Position numbers and translations under genes: made by a program
Shown here: piece by piece, positions 7,405 to 16,990 of the stretch
Numbering within the stretch: the first letter of the stretch is position 1
Layout: each line of letters starts with the position of its first letter
The notes under the pieces: model-generated
The model's input: the letters and a program-made list of their open reading frames with translations, nothing else
Databases searched by the model: none
What the model was told of the DNA's origin: nothing
Assembly: GCA_016788635.1 (NCBI GenBank)
Contig: JAEUSU010000024.1
Span: 1 to 64,000 of the forward strand
From: Flavobacteriales bacterium
GTDB lineage: Bacteria > Bacteroidota > Bacteroidia > Flavobacteriales_F > PHOS-HE28
DNA: 64,000 bases
Direction of reading: 5' to 3'

Positions 7405-7860
7405 ATGCGAAGTACCATCCTCTTATTGGTCGGGGTGCTCACCTCTGGCGAAGCGCTGGCGCAGCCACGTGCGTGGACCTTCAATGCTTACGGGCCTTCA
7501 CGTGTTCAGCTGGCAGGGTTGTACCGTCCCGCCCTGGGCGGCGACAGTGCCGTGTTCGCTGAACGGGACGAGGAGTTCATCGCGGCATGGCAGCAGTTCA
7601 TGACCATGCTGGGCACCTCGCTGAAGGAGAATGGATTCACCTGGGGCGCGCCCACCCGCTGCATGGCGCTGGTGTATTTCGACGCCTGCGGGAGTGTGGA
7701 CCGCTTCCTCTACAGCTTCCGGGAAGGCACGCTCGATCCGGCCAAGGCGGAGCGTTTCGGCATCCTGCTGAACGCCTTCCTGGAGCAGCACGTCTTTCCG
7801 TTGAAGGCCATGGAGCCCTTCAGCCAGTGCGGGCCCTTGGTGTTCCACGATGCACCGTGA
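7405..7860 (+). CDS. Hypothetical exported protein
   Basis: A 151-residue protein with a signal peptide (MRSTILLLVGVLTSGEALAQ). The mature part has three cysteines (near the texts TRCMALVYFDACGS and FSQCGPL) and no motif I recognise. It follows a terminator and is followed by cysS, so it may be transcribed alone. The function is unknown; coding status is supported by the signal peptide and by its tight fit between neighbours. Confidence 0.65.
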   Translation: MRSTILLLVGVLTSGEALAQPRAWTFNAYGPSRVQLAGLYRPALGGDSAVFAERDEEFIAAWQQFMTMLGTSLKENGFTWGAPTRCMALVYFDACGSVDRFLYSFREGTLDPAKAERFGILLNAFLEQHVFPLKAMEPFSQCGPLVFHDAP

Positions 7861-7928
7861 GGACATTCCTCCCACCGACCTTGGCAGGTGACCGGCCTTG
7901 ACGGCCCGCGCCGGGTGGATGCCCGCGC

Positions 7929-7936
7929 TACCTTCG
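7929..7936 (+). promoter_or_regulatory. -7-like element TACCTTCG for cysS
   Basis: TAnnTTCG variant, 21 bases before the cysS ATG. The same 8-mer precedes the gene at 19208-20365 and gdhA. Confidence 0.45.
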
Positions 7937-7957
7937 CGGCCGTTCCGCGCCAAACCC

Positions 7958-9442
7958 ATGTCCGCCAGCAGTCCCGGCCCCTTCTTCCTCACCAACACGC
8001 TCACCCGCCGCAAGGAGGAGTTCAAGCCCCTGCGCCCGCCGCACGTGGGCTTGTACGTCTGCGGCCCCACCGTGTACAGTGATGTGCACCTGGGCAACGT
8101 GCGCAGCTTCCTCACCTTCGACGTGCTCTACCGCTGGCTCACGCAGCTGGGTTACAAGGTGCGCTACGTGCGCAACATCACCGACGTGGGCCACCTGGTG
8201 GATGACGTGGACCACGGCGAGGACAAGATCGCCAAGCGTGCGCGCCTGGAGCAGCTGGAGCCGATGGAGATCGTGCAGAAGTACACCAACGGCTTCCACG
8301 ACGTGATGCGGCTCTTCAACATCCTGCCGCCGAGCATCGAGCCCACCGCCACCGGCCACCTCATCGAGCAGATCGAGATGGTGAAGCGCATCCTTGCCAG
8401 CGGCTATGGCTACGAAGCGAACGGCAGCGTGTACTTCGATGTGCCCAGCTTCGCGGAAAAGCACCCTTATGGCGAGCTGAGCGGACGGAAGATCGATGAG
8501 CTGCTGACCAACACGCGCGACACCGAAGGCATGGACGAGAAGCGCAGTCCGCTCGACTTCGCGATCTGGAAGAAGGCCGAGCCGCAGCACCTGATGAAGT
8601 GGCCCAGCCCCTGGGGTGAGGGCTTCCCCGGCTGGCACCTGGAGTGCAGCGCCATGAGCACCAAGTACCTGGGGCAGACCTTCGACATCCACGGCGGCGG
8701 CATGGACCTGAAGTTCCCGCACCACGAATGCGAGATCGCGCAGAGCGTGGCCGCCGATGGACAGGCACCCGTGCGGTACTGGATGCACGGCAACATGCTC
8801 ACCGTGAACGGCCGCAAAATGGCCAAGAGCGAGGGCAACGGCTTCACACCGGAGGAGCTGCTCACCGGCAACCACAAACTGCTGGAGAAGGGCTACAGCG
8901 CCATGACGGTGCGTTTCTTCATGCTGCAATGCCATTACGCCAGCACGCTCGACTTCAGCAACGCCGCCATGCAGGCCTCGGAGAAGGGGCTGGAGCGCTT
9001 GATGAAGGCCATGACCCTGCTCCCGAAGCTGAAGGCCTCGGATGCCGATGAGGCCGACATCGCCGCACTGGAGCAGCGCTGCCATGCGGCCATGAACGAT
9101 GACCTGAACACGCCGGTGATGATCGCCGAGCTGTTCGAGGCCGTGCGCATCATCAACTCGGTGAACGATGGCAAGCTGAACCTTACGACGACATCCATCG
9201 AGAAGCTCCACGGCTTGATGCACACCATGGTGCATGAAGTGCTTGGCCTGCGCGCCGAGGCTGCGGATGCGAAAGGCGAAGACAACGCGCTCGACGCCCT
9301 TGTGGGCGAGTGCATCCGCCTGCGTGTGGAAGCGAAGGGAAGGAAGGACTTCGCCACGAGCGATGCGATCCGGGACCGCCTGGCCGCGATCGGCATCATC
9401 CTGAAGGACACGAAGGAGGGTACCACATGGGAGCGCGCATGA
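7958..9442 (+). CDS. cysS: Cysteinyl-tRNA synthetase
   Basis: A 494-residue class I aminoacyl-tRNA synthetase that charges tRNA-Cys. Zinc-site Cys35 is in YVCGPTVY, the HIGH-equivalent HLGN is at 44-47, the conserved [10 protein letters not shown] and [10 protein letters not shown] segments bear the other zinc ligands, and the KMSKS loop appears as KMAKS at 287-291. The ATG at 7958 was preferred to an upstream in-frame ATG at 7898 because family members begin shortly before the [14 protein letters not shown] segment. Its TGA overlaps the ATG of the next gene (ATGA, 9439-9442). Confidence 0.95.
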   Translation: MSASSPGPFFLTNTLTRRKEEFKPLRPPHVGLYVCGPTVYSDVHLGNVRSFLTFDVLYRWLTQLGYKVRYVRNITDVGHLVDDVDHGEDKIAKRARLEQLEPMEIVQKYTNGFHDVMRLFNILPPSIEPTATGHLIEQIEMVKRILASGYGYEANGSVYFDVPSFAEKHPYGELSGRKIDELLTNTRDTEGMDEKRSPLDFAIWKKAEPQHLMKWPSPWGEGFPGWHLECSAMSTKYLGQTFDIHGGGMDLKFPHHECEIAQSVAADGQAPVRYWMHGNMLTVNGRKMAKSEGNGFTPEELLTGNHKLLEKGYSAMTVRFFMLQCHYASTLDFSNAAMQASEKGLERLMKAMTLLPKLKASDADEADIAALEQRCHAAMNDDLNTPVMIAELFEAVRIINSVNDGKLNLTTTSIEKLHGLMHTMVHEVLGLRAEAADAKGEDNALDALVGECIRLRVEAKGRKDFATSDAIRDRLAAIGIILKDTKEGTTWERA

Positions 9443-10446
9443 ACCGGATCGGGCGCCTTGCGCTTACCGTACTGCTGCCACTGGCGTTGGTGACGTGCAA
9501 GCCCGATGCGCCCGAGGGCGGCACCACCCCGCCAACGGTGCAGCCCGAGCTTCCGCCCACACCGGAGTTCAACGCGGACAGTGCCTATGTTCTCGTGGAG
9601 AAGCAGGTGGCCTTCGGCCCGCGCGTGCCGGGCACCGCCGCACACAGGGCCTGCGCCGATTGGCTCGTGCAACGGTTGCGCGCCGCTGGGGCGGACACCG
9701 TGATCGAACAGACGGGCACCGTCACCATTTACAACGGCAACAAGCTGCCGCTGCGCAACCTCATCGCGAGTTGGAACGTGCAGGCCAGGGACCGCATCCT
9801 GCTCTTCGCGCACTACGACACGCGGCCCTTCGCCGACAAGGACAAGGAGCGGATGAACCAGCCCATCGACGGCGCCAATGATGGAGGCAGCGGAGTGGGC
9901 GTGCTGCTGGAGATCGCGCGGCATCTGGCCGGGAAGACCCATGGGCCCGGCGTGGACATCCTCTTCACCGACGTGGAGGACCACGGCCAGCCCAGCGGTG
10001 CCATCGGCGGTGTGGACGAGAACAGTTCGGACACGTGGTGTTTGGGCGCACGCTACTGGGCGAAGAACCCCCACGTGCCGGATTACAAGGCCCGCTTCGG
10101 CATCCTGCTGGACATGGTGGGCGCGCGCGATGCCCGCTTCTACAAGGAGGCCTTCAGCATGCGCCAGGCAGGCCACATCGTGAACAAGGTGTGGCGCACG
10201 GCCGCCGCCATCGGCCACGGCGACCGCTTCGTGGACGAGGTGAAGTTCTTCGTGGGCATCGACGACCATGTGCCGGTGCATGACATCCGCGGCGTGCCGG
10301 CCATCGACATTATTGAATACGACCCGCGCACCAATGCCTTCGGGCCTTACTGGCACACGCACGCCGACAACATGGAGGTGATCGACCGCGAGACACTGCG
10401 CGCCGTGGGCCGCACCGTGCTGGAGGTGGTGTGGAAGGAGCGCTGA
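9439..10446 (+). CDS. M28-family zinc peptidase / glutaminyl cyclotransferase-like lipoprotein
   Basis: A 335-residue lipoprotein ([20 protein letters not shown], Cys20 as the lipidated residue). The catalytic domain has the M28 zinc-binding series: H in FAHYDTRPFAD, D in GANDGGSGVG, the acidic TDVEDHG, D in LLDMVGARD and H in YWHTHAD. Bacteroidota proteins of this type are either aminopeptidases or glutaminyl-peptide cyclotransferases that cap N-terminal Gln after signal removal. The DVEDHG/TSD-like pattern and length (about 330) favour a cyclotransferase-like enzyme, but this is not certain. The start ATG at 9439 overlaps the cysS stop; an in-frame ATG four codons earlier is possible. Confidence 0.85.
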   Translation: MNRIGRLALTVLLPLALVTCKPDAPEGGTTPPTVQPELPPTPEFNADSAYVLVEKQVAFGPRVPGTAAHRACADWLVQRLRAAGADTVIEQTGTVTIYNGNKLPLRNLIASWNVQARDRILLFAHYDTRPFADKDKERMNQPIDGANDGGSGVGVLLEIARHLAGKTHGPGVDILFTDVEDHGQPSGAIGGVDENSSDTWCLGARYWAKNPHVPDYKARFGILLDMVGARDARFYKEAFSMRQAGHIVNKVWRTAAAIGHGDRFVDEVKFFVGIDDHVPVHDIRGVPAIDIIEYDPRTNAFGPYWHTHADNMEVIDRETLRAVGRTVLEVVWKER

Positions 10447-10472
10447 GGAAGGTGCCGCCTTTCTTTGCAGGG

Positions 10473-12248
10473 ATGCGAGGTCTCGTCCTGTTCTCACTGA
10501 TCACTTGCGTACCACTCCATGCACAGGATGGGGAGCTGGTGGTGAACGGCGGCTTCGAGGAGGTGCGCGGTTGTCCTTCCGCGACCGATAAGAAACCCAT
10601 TAAGCGCGTCGCTGGAGCGGGCGCTGTGCACCGTTCACCTACGCTCTTCCACCGGTGTGCGCAGGGCGTTGGCGTACCGGTGAACTGGGCGGGCGCACAG
10701 GAGCCGCTGGAAGGCGATGCCTATGTGGGCCTCGTCTCCACCGCGCAGGGCGTGGAATGCGGCCAACGGCAATACGTGCAGCTCATGCTGGCCCGGCCAC
10801 TCACCAATGGGCACCGCTACCGCCTGCGCTTCCATGTAAGCCTGGCGGACGTCAGTGGCTACATGACCGACCGCATCGGCGCCTGCTTTTTCACGGAGGA
10901 CCGCACACGGAAGGGCATCATCGATCGCATTGGCAGACCTGATGTGGACAACGCGCTGGAGCGCTTCATCAGCGATACGGCAGGCTGGATGGTGGTGGAA
11001 GGCATCTACCATGCGCGTGGCGGGGAGCGCTTTGTGGTGATCGGCAATTTTCAGGAGTGCGGCCGCAGCAGCCGCAAGGCGGTGACACCCAATACGGGCG
11101 CCGGTGTGCTGCACAACATGAAGGCGAAGACCGCAATGGACCTGGACCCCGACCTGGCCCGCAGCCAACGCCGGCGCGACCTGGTGAAGCAAGCCTACCT
11201 CTACCTCGATGCCGTGAGCCTGACTTCCCTGCCGGCCAACGCGGCGATCCGCGAACTGGAGGAGCATATGGCCTGTCCCGGAACGCTGCCCATGCCGGTG
11301 GGCGAGGAGCTTGTACCCGACCCCGGGTTCGATCGCAACGGCGGCCGTGGTGCGCCCTGGCGCAACGCCAGCAATGGCACCCCCGACTTCCTGCCAGGGG
11401 TTACGGGCATCTACCTGTATTCAGCGGTGAACGCCGACAACCGGGAGTACATCCACACCGAGCTGAACGACACGCTCGATCCCTGCGGCGTGTACCGCAT
11501 CAGCCTGCGCGTGAAACGCGATCGCACCTACGGCCATGCCACGGACCGCATTGGGGTGGCGGTGGTGGATGGTTTCGCGCGCGTGGGCCACCGTGGGCTG
11601 CTGCCCTTGCCGCCCGCGTGGGAAAGCCCGCCGGGTCATCTGTTGTTGAGCGAACGCGAACTGACGCTCTGCGGCACCTTCCAGTCAGCCGGCTGTGCGC
11701 GCGTTCTGGTGATCGGCAATTTCGCTCCGGACTCGTCATGCACCATCCTCGGCACCGACCCACACGGTGGGCCATACGCCTACTACTTCGTGGATGATGT
11801 AAGCCTGCGGCTGGTGCAGCGGATGCCCGGCTGTGAACGCGTGTGTGACAGTCTCATGGTGGCCATGGAGGAGGTTCCGGAGGGGCCGGGGGGGTTCACC
11901 GACCAGGCGGCCATGCCCCCGATCCGGTTCGGTGTGGCGGCCGACGTGCCGGAAGCCTGGGACCCCTTGGTGGTGCAGCAGGTCCTGGTCTTGCTGCAGG
12001 AGGATCCCAGCTTGTGCATCCGCGTGACCGGTCATACGGACCGCGTGGGGCGTGAGGCGGACAACCTGCGTCTGGCACGGCGCAGGGCCGAGCAGGTGGC
12101 CGCACGGCTGAAGGCGGGCGGCGTACCCGCTCAACGCCTGCGCACGGATGCCCGGGGCAGCAGTTCACCCGTGGCCGGCAATGACAGCGATGAAGGCCGC
12201 GCACTGAACCGGCGCGTGGAACTGACCGCCGTGCCCTGTTCGCCTTGA
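10473..12248 (+). CDS. OmpA-family protein with duplicated N-terminal domain
   Basis: A 591-residue exported protein (signal peptide MRGLVLFSLITCVPLHAQ). Two similar domains of about 220 residues follow, beginning ELVVNGGFEE and ELVPDPGFDRNG. Each has a TDRIG motif (near 132 and 355), a VIGNF motif (near 189 and 413) and an end like YLYLDAVSL / YYFVDDVSL, consistent with a tandem duplication of a jelly-roll, possibly carbohydrate-binding fold. The C-terminal 120 residues are an OmpA domain (GHTDRVGREADN, NRRVEL) expected to hold peptidoglycan. The ATG at 10473 gives a clean signal peptide; an earlier in-frame ATG at 10431 overlaps the peptidase gene. Confidence 0.82.
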   Translation: MRGLVLFSLITCVPLHAQDGELVVNGGFEEVRGCPSATDKKPIKRVAGAGAVHRSPTLFHRCAQGVGVPVNWAGAQEPLEGDAYVGLVSTAQGVECGQRQYVQLMLARPLTNGHRYRLRFHVSLADVSGYMTDRIGACFFTEDRTRKGIIDRIGRPDVDNALERFISDTAGWMVVEGIYHARGGERFVVIGNFQECGRSSRKAVTPNTGAGVLHNMKAKTAMDLDPDLARSQRRRDLVKQAYLYLDAVSLTSLPANAAIRELEEHMACPGTLPMPVGEELVPDPGFDRNGGRGAPWRNASNGTPDFLPGVTGIYLYSAVNADNREYIHTELNDTLDPCGVYRISLRVKRDRTYGHATDRIGVAVVDGFARVGHRGLLPLPPAWESPPGHLLLSERELTLCGTFQSAGCARVLVIGNFAPDSSCTILGTDPHGGPYAYYFVDDVSLRLVQRMPGCERVCDSLMVAMEEVPEGPGGFTDQAAMPPIRFGVAADVPEAWDPLVVQQVLVLLQEDPSLCIRVTGHTDRVGREADNLRLARRRAEQVAARLKAGGVPAQRLRTDARGSSSPVAGNDSDEGRALNRRVELTAVPCSP

Positions 12249-12280
12249 TCAAATACGGTTTGCTCAGCGGTGTACCGGTC

Positions 12281-12288
12281 TAACTTGG
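12281..12288 (+). promoter_or_regulatory. -7-like element TAACTTGG at polA
   Basis: One mismatch from TAnnTTTG, five bases before the polA ATG; this predicts a leaderless transcript. Confidence 0.4.
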
Positions 12289-12293
12289 CAGCC

Positions 12294-15137
12294 ATGTCCG
12301 CACAGTCCAATGGCGAAGACAAGCGCCTCTTCCTGCTCGATGCCTACGCGCTCATCTACCGCGCCTATTTCAGCTTCATCAAGAACCCGCGCATCAACAG
12401 CAAGGGCTTCAACACCAGCGCGGCCTTCGGCTTCACCACCACCTTGCTGGACCTGATCAAGCGCGAGAAGCCCACGCACATCGCCGTGGTATTCGACACG
12501 GCGGCGCCCACCGAGCGACACGAGACCCTCCTCGACTACAAGGCCAACCGCGAGGAGATGCCCGATGACCTCCGCAGCAATGTGCCCTACATCCGCCGCA
12601 TCATCGAGGCCCTGCACATCCCCGTGCTGGAGAGCGACGGTTACGAGGCCGATGACGTGATCGGCACGCTGGCGAAGAAGGCCGAGCAGGAGGGCTACGT
12701 CACGTACATGGTCACGCCGGACAAGGACTTCGGCCAGCTGGTCACCGACAAGATCATCATGTACAAGCCAGGCCGCGGCGGCGACCCGCCCGAGAAGCTC
12801 GGGCCCAAGGAGATCTGCGAGCGCTGGGGCATCACCAGTACGGAACAGGTCAAGGACATCCTCGGTCTCATGGGCGATGCAGTGGACAACATCCCCGGCA
12901 TCCCGGGCATCGGCGAGAAGACCGCCATGAAGCTCATCCAGCAGTTCGGTACGTTGGAGGGCGTGCTGGAGAATGTGGAGCAGCTCAAGGGCAAACAGAA
13001 GGAGAACGTGGTGCAGTTCGCCGAGCAGGGACGCATGAGCAAGTCGCTCGCCACCATCAACGTGAACGCGCCGGTGGAGTTGGACCACGATGCGCTGCAC
13101 CTGGACCCTCCCGACAAGGAGAAGGTGCTGGAGGTGTTCAGCGAGCTGGAGTTCAAGACGCTGGCCAGCCGCGTGCTGGGTGGCGATGTGAACGGCTCCT
13201 CCAAGGTGGGTGCGGAACCGAAGCCCCGGGCCGGTTCAACGGGCAACGGCCAGGTGGACCTCTTCGGCACCACGGTGGACGAAGAGGGACAGGTGCAGCT
13301 GAAGGAGCTCGCCACCATCGACACCGTGCCGCACCGCTACTTCCTGGCTGAAGGCAACGAGTCACTCTACATGCTGGCCGCGCAATTGAAAAAGCAGCCG
13401 CGCTTTTGCTTCGATACGGAGACCACCGGCACGGACGAGCGCACGGCGGAACTGGTGGGCCTGGCCTTCAGCTGGAAGGCGCACGAGGGCCATTATGTGC
13501 CCGTACCGGAGGACCCGAAGGAGGCGCAGCGCATCGTGGACATCTTCAAACCCGTGCTGGAGAACGAGGCCATCGGCAAGGTGGCGCAGAACGCCAAGTA
13601 TGACATCCGTGTGCTGGCCCGCTACGGCGTGCAGGTGAAGGGACCGCTCTTCGACACCATGGTGGCGCACTACCTGCTGAAACCCGATCAGAACAAGCAC
13701 GGCATGGACGACATGGCCGAGGCGTATCTCGGTTATCGTCCGGTAAGCATCACCACGTTGATCGGCGAGAAGGGCAGGGGCAAGGTGCAGAAGAGCATGC
13801 GCGAAGTGGAGGTGGAGCTGGTGAAGGAGTATGCAGCGGAGGATGCCGACATCACCTGGCGGTTGCACCAACAGTTCGAGCCGCTGTTGGAGAAGGACGA
13901 AGTGACCTCCTTGTTCTCGGAAGTGGAGATGCCACTGGTGCAGGTGCTGGCCGACATGGAGACCGAGGGCATCCGCATCGACATCCCTGCGCTCAAGGCC
14001 TTCAGCGAGGAATTGGGCACGGAGATCATCCGCCTGCAGGAGGAGATCCACAAGGCCAGCGGGGTCCAGTTCAACATCGACAGCCCCAAGCAACTGGGCG
14101 ACGTGCTCTTCGAGACCCTCAAGCTCGGGGAGGGCACGGTGAAAAAGACCGCCAAGACCGGCCAGTACCAGACCAGTGAGGACGTTCTCCAGGGCCTGAG
14201 CAACGCGCATCCCGTGGTGCCGCTCATCCTGGATTACCGCAGCCTGCGCAAGCTCAAGGGCACCTATGTGGACACCCTGCCCGAAGCTGCCGATCCGGTG
14301 ACCCATCGTGTACACACCAGTTACCTGCAGACCGTGGCCGCCACAGGCCGCCTGGCCAGCAACGATCCCAACCTGCAGAACATCCCCATCCGCACCGAGA
14401 AGGGACGCGAGATCCGCAAGGCCTTCGTACCGCGGGACGGTCATTACCTCCTGTGCAGCGCCGACTATTCGCAGATCGAGCTGCGCATCATCGCCCATAT
14501 GAGCGGCGACCATAACATGCAGGAGGCCTTCCGGCATGGGCTTGACATCCATGCTGCCACAGCCGCCAAGGTCTTCAACGTGGATATCGCCGAGGTGACG
14601 CGCGAGCAGCGCAGCCGGGCCAAGGCCGTCAACTTCGGCATCGCCTATGGGCAGGGTGCCTTCGGGTTGTCCCAGAACCTGGGCATTCCACGTGGGGAAG
14701 CCAAACAGATCATCGACGACTATTTCGAGCAGTTCCCCGGGGTGCGCAACTACATGGATGAGATGATCGGCTTCTGCCGCACGCACGGTTACGTGAAGAC
14801 CCTCATGGGCCGCCGCCGCTACCTGCCGGACATCACCAGCGCCAACAACACCGTGCGTGCCCAGGCCGAGCGCATCGCCATCAACGCACCCATGCAGGGC
14901 ACGGCGGCGGACATCATCAAGGTGGCCATGGTGGCCATCCACCGCGACCTGCAAAAGCGCCGCCTCAAGAGCAGGTTGCTGCTGCAGGTACACGACGAAC
15001 TGGTGCTCGATTGCCACAAGGAAGAACAGGAGGAGCTGCTTGACCTGGTGCGCTCCGGGATGGAGAGCGCCATGAAGCTGGAGGTCCCCCTGCTTGTTGA
15101 CATCCATGTGGGGAAAAACTGGCTGGAAGCCCATTGA
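12294..15137 (+). CDS. polA: DNA polymerase I
   Basis: A 947-residue family A polymerase for repair and Okazaki-fragment maturation. Residues 1-290 are the 5' nuclease (FLLDAYALIYRAYF; DGYEADDVIGTLAKK; the HhH region NIPGIPGIGEKTA). Residues about 365-560 are a proofreading domain with its DxE motif intact (FDTETTGTDE near 373). The polymerase domain shows motif A DYSQIELRIIAHMSGD (from 724), the O-helix RSRAKAVNFGIAYGQG and motif C QVHDELVLD (about 899). All three activities look intact, unlike in bacteria that have lost proofreading. The ATG at 12294 is preferred over 12270 because a -7-like element lies directly before it. Confidence 0.97.
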   Translation: MSAQSNGEDKRLFLLDAYALIYRAYFSFIKNPRINSKGFNTSAAFGFTTTLLDLIKREKPTHIAVVFDTAAPTERHETLLDYKANREEMPDDLRSNVPYIRRIIEALHIPVLESDGYEADDVIGTLAKKAEQEGYVTYMVTPDKDFGQLVTDKIIMYKPGRGGDPPEKLGPKEICERWGITSTEQVKDILGLMGDAVDNIPGIPGIGEKTAMKLIQQFGTLEGVLENVEQLKGKQKENVVQFAEQGRMSKSLATINVNAPVELDHDALHLDPPDKEKVLEVFSELEFKTLASRVLGGDVNGSSKVGAEPKPRAGSTGNGQVDLFGTTVDEEGQVQLKELATIDTVPHRYFLAEGNESLYMLAAQLKKQPRFCFDTETTGTDERTAELVGLAFSWKAHEGHYVPVPEDPKEAQRIVDIFKPVLENEAIGKVAQNAKYDIRVLARYGVQVKGPLFDTMVAHYLLKPDQNKHGMDDMAEAYLGYRPVSITTLIGEKGRGKVQKSMREVEVELVKEYAAEDADITWRLHQQFEPLLEKDEVTSLFSEVEMPLVQVLADMETEGIRIDIPALKAFSEELGTEIIRLQEEIHKASGVQFNIDSPKQLGDVLFETLKLGEGTVKKTAKTGQYQTSEDVLQGLSNAHPVVPLILDYRSLRKLKGTYVDTLPEAADPVTHRVHTSYLQTVAATGRLASNDPNLQNIPIRTEKGREIRKAFVPRDGHYLLCSADYSQIELRIIAHMSGDHNMQEAFRHGLDIHAATAAKVFNVDIAEVTREQRSRAKAVNFGIAYGQGAFGLSQNLGIPRGEAKQIIDDYFEQFPGVRNYMDEMIGFCRTHGYVKTLMGRRRYLPDITSANNTVRAQAERIAINAPMQGTAADIIKVAMVAIHRDLQKRRLKSRLLLQVHDELVLDCHKEEQEELLDLVRSGMESAMKLEVPLLVDIHVGKNWLEAH

Positions 15138-15152
15138 GGCCCTGAGCACCCC

Positions 15153-15173
15153 CGGATATTTGGCCCATATCCG
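15153..15173. promoter_or_regulatory. Inverted repeat over a -7-like element
   Basis: CGGATAT (15153-15159) and ATATCCG (15167-15173) form a perfect 7-bp inverted repeat with a 7-base spacer. It overlaps GATATTTG (15154-15161 region), a near match to TAnnTTTG, upstream of the lipoprotein ATG at 15185. It could be an operator or a weak hairpin. Confidence 0.3.
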
Positions 15174-15184
15174 AAGCCTCCGGC

Positions 15185-16060
15185 ATGAGAACGTCCCTTA
15201 TCCCCGCCCTTGCGGCATTTGTTCTGGTGTTCAGCTCCTGCGGGGGCGGTGCGCCCCAGGAAGAGTTGACCAACCCGGGCGAGGACAGTGCCGCGGTGGA
15301 CACGCGCAGGGCTAAGGCCAGGAAGATCTTCTTCAACATCCCCTCACCCATGGAGACGGCCACCCTGCTCAAGGATGCGGGGGCTGCCTACGACCGCAAG
15401 GTGCTGAACGATGTGCTGAACGTGGACCGCTACACCTCGCCCAGCAAGCAGGCCCTGAACCTGGGCGTATATGGCGCCGATCTGAGCTACGCCAGCGTGT
15501 TCAACAACACCCAGGAGAGCATGTTCTACACCAGCTGCGCGAAGAAGCTCGCGGACCGGCTGGGCGTGAGCGATGTGTTCAGCGAGAGCGTGGTGAGCCG
15601 CATGGAGAAGAACCGCAACGATCGTGATTCGCTGCTGAACATCATCAGCAGCACCTACTGGGAAGTGGACGGACAGTTGAAGGACGATGGCCGCGACAAC
15701 ATCAGTGCATTGATGATCGCCGGTGGCTGGATCGAAGGATTGTACATCGCCACCCAGGTGGCGGACCGCTCCAAGTCGCCCGAGCTGCGCCAGCGCATCG
15801 CCGAACAGAAGCTCAGCCTGAACGACCTGATCGAGCTGCTTGGGACCTATCCGGAGGATGAGGTGCTTGCCGGTGTGCTCAACGACCTGCGCGGGCTGGC
15901 CACAGCCTTCGAAGGGGTGCAGATCGGCGGTGCCGGCGAGACCACCCAGGAGAACGGGGTCACCGTGATCGGAGGTGGCCCGGCGGCCAGCCTTACCGAC
16001 GACCAGCTCGCGGCCATCCGCGACAAGGCCGCCACCATCCGCAACGCCTACATCAACTGA
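15185..16060 (+). CDS. Hypothetical lipoprotein
   Basis: A 291-residue protein with a lipoprotein signal (MRTSLIPALAAFVLVFSSC, Cys19). The mature chain is rich in helices (KLADRLGVSDVFSESVVSR, ELRQRIAEQKLSLNDLIELL) with no motif I can name. The C-terminal quarter is Gly/Ala-rich before a final helix (DDQLAAIRDKAATIRNAYI). It lies 8 bases before the next small exported protein and was probably co-transcribed with it. The function is unknown. The near-promoter and inverted repeat at 15153-15173 suggest its own start of transcription after polA. Confidence 0.75.
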   Translation: MRTSLIPALAAFVLVFSSCGGGAPQEELTNPGEDSAAVDTRRAKARKIFFNIPSPMETATLLKDAGAAYDRKVLNDVLNVDRYTSPSKQALNLGVYGADLSYASVFNNTQESMFYTSCAKKLADRLGVSDVFSESVVSRMEKNRNDRDSLLNIISSTYWEVDGQLKDDGRDNISALMIAGGWIEGLYIATQVADRSKSPELRQRIAEQKLSLNDLIELLGTYPEDEVLAGVLNDLRGLATAFEGVQIGGAGETTQENGVTVIGGGPAASLTDDQLAAIRDKAATIRNAYIN

Positions 16061-16068
16061 TCCGCGCC

Positions 16069-16515
16069 ATGAGCTTCAACCTGCGTTCGATCCCTGTCAT
16101 CCTTTCGCTCGGTCTGGGTCTTCTTTCCGCAGCACCGTCCATGGCCCAGTGCAAGGCGTTCGCCAAAAGCAAGTGTGTGCCGGAGCTGGCGCCCTTCCGC
16201 TTCAACGAGACCTTCAGCGCGGCCCAGCTCGCACCTGGCGAGGAGGCCGAAGTGAACCTGACCTTCTACAGCGGGCAGGAATACCGCGTGATGGTGTGCC
16301 CGCATCCCATCCTGGGAGAGGTGAACTGGAAGCTCGTGGACAGCAACAACAAGATCGTGTTCGAGAGCCTGGCCGATGAGCCCAAGCGCACCTTCGATCT
16401 GAAAGTGGCCGCGACGCAACAGTTGAAAGTGGTGGTGTGGGTGCCTTCGAAGTCCAAGACAGACATGGTGCATGTCGGTTGCGTGGCCATACTGCTCGGC
16501 TTCCGCGAAGGTTGA
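16069..16515 (+). CDS. Hypothetical exported protein
   Basis: A 148-residue protein with a signal peptide (cleavage near APSMAQ). The mature part has four cysteines, two close to the N-terminus (CKAFAKSKC), one in VMVCPHP and one in HVGCVAI, which could make disulfides. The middle (GEEAEVNLTFYSGQEYRV, KRTFDLKVAATQQLKVVV) looks like a beta-sandwich. I do not recognise a family. It follows the lipoprotein gene by 8 bases. Confidence 0.7.
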   Translation: MSFNLRSIPVILSLGLGLLSAAPSMAQCKAFAKSKCVPELAPFRFNETFSAAQLAPGEEAEVNLTFYSGQEYRVMVCPHPILGEVNWKLVDSNNKIVFESLADEPKRTFDLKVAATQQLKVVVWVPSKSKTDMVHVGCVAILLGFREG

Positions 16516-16519
16516 CCGG

Positions 16520-16990
16520 TCAGTTCCGGGCGATGAGCACGCGGCTCTTGCGGGTGAGGTCCGTGCGCGCCTGGAAGCGCAATTCGTGGTAGTCCCCGCT
16601 GTTGGTGCCCAGGTTGAGCACCACCGCCGTGCGCCCGCATTCCCGTCCGTCCTTGTCATAGGCCACCGCCTGCACGGTCTCGTTCACCGCACGGGCCGAG
16701 GAGAGATAGACATGCACACGGTTATTCCGCCCTGCACTGTCAGCGGCCACTTCGGTGACGCCCAACACCAGGCCGGCCGCTTGCAGTGAGCTGTCCAGGG
16801 CCACGTCAATGCTCCATGCGGCGGCCGCACCCGTCACCACACCTTCAGCCACTTCGCTGGCGGCGCGTCCGGCCATCTCGCCACCCTTGTTCAAGGCTTC
16901 CTTGGCTCCGCGGCTGGCGCGGTCGCAACCCATCACCGCAAGGGCGGCGAGGGTAAGCAGCAGGAATGATCGGTCCGTCGTCCGCATCAA
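16520..16990 (-). CDS. Hypothetical lipoprotein downstream of the M43 protease
   Basis: A 156-residue protein with a lipobox (LAALAVMGC; Cys22). A helical Ala/Gly/Glu stretch (GAKEALNKGGEMAGRAASEV) follows, then a beta-rich part (NNRVHVYLSSARAVNETVQAVAY). Its ATG overlaps the stop of the upstream protease gene (ATGA at 16990-16987), so it is probably translationally coupled. Function unknown. Confidence 0.7.
   Translation of the reverse strand: MMRTTDRSFLLLTLAALAVMGCDRASRGAKEALNKGGEMAGRAASEVAEGVVTGAAAAWSIDVALDSSLQAAGLVLGVTEVAADSAGRNNRVHVYLSSARAVNETVQAVAYDKDGRECGRTAVVLNLGTNSGDYHELRFQARTDLTRKSRVLIARN

Noticed and set aside
13362-15149. 595-codon open frame antisense to polA
   Set aside because: Shadow of the polA reading frame; no recognisable family and no upstream signal.
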